The position numbers and the translations under genes were made by a program. DNA of 33,310 nt, taken from assembly GCA_964432565.1 (NCBI GenBank), contig CAYSOA010000024.1, forward strand, positions 1 to 33,310, written 5' to 3'. This stretch comes from CAIOHW01 sp964432565. GTDB lineage: Bacteria > Bdellovibrionota > UBA1018. Below are positions 30,726 to 33,310 of this stretch, one piece after another. The notes beneath the pieces are model-generated. The model saw only the letters and a program-made list of their open reading frames with translations. It did not search any database and was not told where the DNA came from. The stretch's first letter is position 1; every line of letters begins with the position of its first letter.

Positions 30726-32306
30726 TTATTTTGCCGCGACGGGGCGATCTGTCCCGTGCATCCGGTCTTCGAAGGCAGTCAGGGCCGCCTTGGCTCCGTC
30801 GCCCATGGCCATGACGATCTGCTTGAACGGAATGGTCGTCACATCTCCGGCGGCATAGATGCCGGGTACCGAGGTGCGTCCCTTGGTGTCTACGACGATC
30901 TCACCATAGGGCGTCAGTTCGACCAGGCCTCTGAGGAACTGGGTATTCGGAAGGAGTCCGATCTGAACGAAGACGCCGTCGACTTCGACCGTTCTCGTTT
31001 GTTGGGTTTCGAGTTCCACGTATTCGAGTCCGGTCACCTTTCGGCCATCTCCGATGACCCGCGAGCTTTTCGATCGCAGATGAATCTCGACATTCGGAAG
31101 CGAGCGTAGCTTTTCAACCAGGACCTCATCGGCCTTGAGAGACGCGTTGTACTCGAAGAGCGTGACGTGGGTGGCGATTCCAGCGAGATCGATCGCAGCC
31201 TCGACACCCGAGTTTCCACCGCCGACCACTGCAACGCGTTTCTCCTTGTAAAAGGGGCCGTCGCAGTGCGCGCAAAATGCCACGCCTTGTCCGATATGCT
31301 CTTTTTCCCCAGGAATACCTAGCTCGCGCCACTTGGCACCCGTGGCGATGATGACTGTTCGGGCTGAAAGATGCTCGCCGCTTTCCAGTTCGATGCGATG
31401 AGGCTGTCCAGGAACGATCGCCTTGACTCGGCGGTGTTCGAGCTGACGAACCGGGTACTGCGACAGATGCTCGGCCAGCTGGGCCGAAAGCTTGACGCCT
31501 TCGGTGTAAGGCACCGAGATCATGTTTTCGATTCCCTTGGTCTCCTGAAGCTGCCCTCCGAAGCGCTCGGCAAGCATGACCGTATTGAGGCCTTTTCTGA
31601 CCGAGTAGATGGCGGCCGATGCTCCCGCCGGACCTCCGCCGACGACGGCCACGTCGAAGCTGCCCAGATCGATGGCTTCGGGAGCGGACTGCCGGGTTCC
31701 GAAGGCGGCCTCGAGCTTCTCGAGCAGTTCCAGAAGCTGGCTCTTTCCCGAATGAAGGAGTTTTTCGCCCGAGACTACCGAGGGAACACCCTGGATGCCG
31801 AGAGCCGTGATCTCGTCCTGCGCGACGGCGCCATCGACCACTTCGTGGTGAAAATCCTCATGAAGGGCAGCCATGAGGTTCAGGGCTTGAACCACTTCAG
31901 GGCAGTTTTCGCAGCTCAGCGACATGTACGTTTTGAGGCGCACCGGTCCTTTGAGATGACGAATTCGAGCGATGATGCCCTCGTCGGGCAGCTTGCCCTT
32001 GCCGTCGGCATGAAGAATGGCCAGAACGAGCGATGTGAATTCATGGCCCCCGGGAACGCCGCGGAAGGCGATTCCCGTAGGACTGGAGGTTGTTCCGGTG
32101 TGACGGTGAATCTCAAAGCGAGGTGCAGTCGATGCAGGGAGTGACTCTTCGACGCGAATGTGAGGCGAGGTTGAGGCGACGTCCTGAAGCATTTCGATGA
32201 GCTCGGCCTGCGACGGGTGCTCGGAGGGAGCGGTCTTGAGCAGGATGCCGTTCTCGAGACGGCCAAACACGGTCTGGAGTTGTTCAATCGTTGCCGGGTC
32301 CAGCAT
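30726..32306 (-). CDS. ahpF: Alkyl hydroperoxide reductase subunit F
   Basis: 526 aa, full length. The N-terminal tandem thioredoxin-like domain carries C132-x-x-C135 (SCENCPE); a flavoprotein reductase domain follows, with GGGPAGASAAIYSVRKG (FAD), CAHCDG (redox Cys pair) and GGGNSGVEAAIDLAG (NADH), ending in GIYAAGDVTT. It passes electrons from NADH to AhpC. AGAGG lies 7 nt before the ATG, within a short CCUC/GAGG stem. Downstream of ahpC on the same strand, separated by two hairpins. Confidence 0.95.
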   Translation of the reverse strand: MLDPATIEQLQTVFGRLENGILLKTAPSEHPSQAELIEMLQDVASTSPHIRVEESLPASTAPRFEIHRHTGTTSSPTGIAFRGVPGGHEFTSLVLAILHADGKGKLPDEGIIARIRHLKGPVRLKTYMSLSCENCPEVVQALNLMAALHEDFHHEVVDGAVAQDEITALGIQGVPSVVSGEKLLHSGKSQLLELLEKLEAAFGTRQSAPEAIDLGSFDVAVVGGGPAGASAAIYSVRKGLNTVMLAERFGGQLQETKGIENMISVPYTEGVKLSAQLAEHLSQYPVRQLEHRRVKAIVPGQPHRIELESGEHLSARTVIIATGAKWRELGIPGEKEHIGQGVAFCAHCDGPFYKEKRVAVVGGGNSGVEAAIDLAGIATHVTLFEYNASLKADEVLVEKLRSLPNVEIHLRSKSSRVIGDGRKVTGLEYVELETQQTRTVEVDGVFVQIGLLPNTQFLRGLVELTPYGEIVVDTKGRTSVPGIYAAGDVTTIPFKQIVMAMGDGAKAALTAFEDRMHGTDRPVAAK

Positions 32307-32329
32307 GGAGCACCTCTTTTTTTCGGAGG

Positions 32330-32390
32330 GGGCGCGGAGATGGCTAAATCTCCGCGCCCGCGAACAAGGCTGCTGCTTGCAGTCCTTGTT
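32330..32390 (-). other. Two hairpins in the ahpC-ahpF intercistronic gap
   Basis: Nearest the ahpC stop is AACAAGG (32363-32369) with CCTTGTT (32384-32390), containing an inner CTGC/GCAG stem. Then comes a perfect 12-bp GC-rich stem, 32330-32341 with 32348-32359, loop 6 nt. The minus strand has no T-tract after either, so they are processing, attenuation or mRNA-stability structures rather than ordinary terminators, placed to let ahpC exceed ahpF. Confidence 0.6.
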
Positions 32391-32957
32391 TTAAATCTTG
32401 CCGACGAGATCAAGACCCGGCTTCAGGGTCTTGGCGCCTGGCTGCCACTTGGCCGGGCAGACTTCTCCGGGATGGCTAGCCACGAACTGAGCGGCCTGCA
32501 CCTTGCGGAGCAGTTCGTCGGCGTTTCGGCCAATGCCGTTGTCCTGCACTTCGGCGATCTTGATCTTGCCTTCGGGATCGACAACGAAGGTGCCGCGGTA
32601 GGCGAGGCCGGCTTCTTCGATGTGGACGCCGAAAGCCCGGCTCAGGTGTCCGGTCGGATCTGCAAGCATCGGATACTTGATCTTCTTGATGGTCTCGGAG
32701 GCGTCATGCCACGCCTTGTGCGTGAAGTGCGTGTCGGTGCTGACGGAGTACACCTCGACTCCCATCTTCTGGAACTCAGCGTACTTGTCGGCCATGTCTC
32801 CGAGTTCGGTCGGACAAACGAAGGTGAAGTCGGCAGGGTAGAAGAAAAAGACCGACCATTTGCCCACGAGGTCGTTCTGGGTGACGGTCTTGAATGCGCC
32901 GTTGTGGAATGCTTCGGCCTTGAATTCGGGAATCTTGGTATTGATTAAGGTCATCAT
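32391..32957 (-). CDS. ahpC: Alkyl hydroperoxide reductase subunit C (peroxiredoxin)
   Basis: 188 aa from the ATG at 32957 (AAGGAG 9 nt upstream; the ATG at 32954 is the alternative and would match E. coli AhpC numbering). Closely E. coli-like: the peroxidatic Cys C48 in FYPADFTFVCPTELGD and the resolving Cys C167 in HPGEVCPAKW; YSVSTDTHFTHKAWH and the C-terminal SLDLVGKI-type end (GLDLVGKI). It reduces H2O2, organic peroxides and peroxynitrite in the cytoplasm, recycled by AhpF. A dyad lies about 70 bp upstream. Confidence 0.97.
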   Translation of the reverse strand: MMTLINTKIPEFKAEAFHNGAFKTVTQNDLVGKWSVFFFYPADFTFVCPTELGDMADKYAEFQKMGVEVYSVSTDTHFTHKAWHDASETIKKIKYPMLADPTGHLSRAFGVHIEEAGLAYRGTFVVDPEGKIKIAEVQDNGIGRNADELLRKVQAAQFVASHPGEVCPAKWQPGAKTLKPGLDLVGKI

Positions 32958-33028
32958 GATTTCTGTCTCCTTGAGTATGTCCCCACTATCGTTGTTTCGG
33001 GACCAAAGAGAAAATTGATTGTTTTTTT

Positions 33029-33051
33029 GATAGCCATACATGCTGGTTATC
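33029..33051. promoter_or_regulatory. Inverted repeat upstream of ahpC (candidate operator)
   Basis: GATAGCCA-TACATGC-TGGTTATC: 8-bp arms with one mismatch around 7 nt, 72-94 bp before the ahpC start. GATA/TATC ends recall peroxide-regulator sites, but the spacing does not match OxyR or PerR boxes. A -35/-10 pair could not be set with confidence. Confidence 0.35.
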
Positions 33052-33057
33052 GAAAGG

Positions 33058-33250
33058 TTTCGCTCAGGAATTCGGGCGCAACTGGCCGAAATCAAAGAAG
33101 GGGGAGTGGGGTTTAACCCATTGCGTCAGGCAAGGGAGGCGGCTGTCAAGTCTGCAACACGCCGCGCACTTTTGATCAGGTGCAGGCTTCGCCCGGTACT
33201 GACCATTTGCCCCATTCCTCGTCGGGCTTCTGGCTTTTCGGACAGCAGAG
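33058..33250. other. Intergenic stretch with no recognised gene
   Basis: Between the ahpC upstream dyad and the partial gene at the right edge I find no coding pattern, tRNA or terminator. The short open frames here have no start signal or protein-like composition. It presumably holds part of the ahpC promoter region. Confidence 0.5.
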
Positions 33251-33310
33251 CTATTCAACGATCACGGCGTCGCTTTCGCACCATTTCGCGTTGGGATCGT
33301 TCTTGGATTG
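33251..33310 (-). CDS. Possible C-terminal end of a protein, cut by the window edge
   Basis: Reading the minus strand from the right edge gives 19 codons then TAG: Q-S-K-N-D-P-N-A-K-W-C-E-S-D-A-V-I-V-E. The composition is protein-like (KWCES, hydrophobic VIVE end) and the frame is open to the edge. Too short to identify; it could also be chance. Confidence 0.35.
   Translation of the reverse strand, partial: QSKNDPNAKWCESDAVIVE

Noticed and set aside
33029..33051. OxyR site upstream of ahpC
   Set aside because: GATAG ends are present, but the known OxyR half-site spacing (GATAG-N7-CTATC) is not met.
33064..33258. 64-codon minus-strand frame at the right end
   Set aside because: Cys/Pro/Arg-rich without start signal or protein-like pattern, and it overlaps the more plausible partial C-terminus.
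1..33310. CRISPR arrays, insertion sequences, prophage or integrated element near the tRNA
   Set aside because: No repeat-spacer pattern, transposase, terminal inverted repeats or phage structural genes. The tRNA-Leu 3' end is not repeated nearby as an attachment site as far as I can see, and the Xer-like gene is neither adjacent to it nor catalytically intact.

Overview
This window reads as chromosome of a GC-rich, diderm (Gram-negative-type) bacterium. Apolipoprotein N-acyltransferase, lipobox lipoproteins, a putative outer-membrane barrel and several secreted proteins show the diderm envelope. A small histone-fold protein of the kind described from Bdellovibrio, alongside AhpC/AhpF, GlpX and a subtilisin-like protease, makes a member of Bdellovibrionota or a related delta-type lineage the best guess. 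That placement is inference, because no rRNA or other decisive marker lies here. Coding density is high. I see no prophage, insertion sequence, CRISPR array or plasmid module.

Left part (1-8.2 kb): a 5'-truncated beta-lactamase-fold serine hydrolase; a truncated globin; a probable two-gene unit (FKBP-type isomerase lipoprotein, then the histone) closed by a strong intrinsic terminator; uppP; pgsA; a secreted START-like protein overlapping a PilZ protein; then a run of class II fructose-bisphosphatase (glpX), a cytosolic SRPBCC protein and a phasin-like helical protein. It ends with psd on the minus strand. Several of these genes handle membrane lipids or the lipid carrier.

Middle part (8.2-21.7 kb): a small coiled-coil protein upstream of psd; a striking divergent pair, a long coiled-coil protein ending in an alpha-crystallin-like domain and a zinc-ribbon protein with an internally duplicated domain, separated by two good promoters and a perfect 17-bp dyad; a Cys-rich lipoprotein; an LTA-synthase-like membrane sulfatase; lnt; a subtilisin-type protease; a secreted HExxH protein; a GlsB/YeaQ membrane protein; a very large secreted protein of unknown function; and a PAP2 phosphatase.

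Right part (21.7-33.3 kb): tRNA-Leu(GAG); an outer-membrane barrel candidate translationally coupled to a short transaldolase; a XerC/D-like recombinase that has lost three of six catalytic residues; a PMT-family mannosyltransferase; a SEC-C/BtpA pair; a secreted/membrane unknown; an SDR/CoA-transferase pair behind a convincing sigma-54 promoter; and the peroxide-defence genes ahpC-ahpF with two hairpins between them.

A recurring pattern is that several genes without a Shine-Dalgarno sequence have a -10-like hexamer ending 6-9 nt before the start codon, suggesting leaderless transcripts. The most notable items are the bacterial histone, the catalytically degenerate recombinase, the coiled-coil/alpha-crystallin fusion with its divergent partner, and the sigma-54 promoter.
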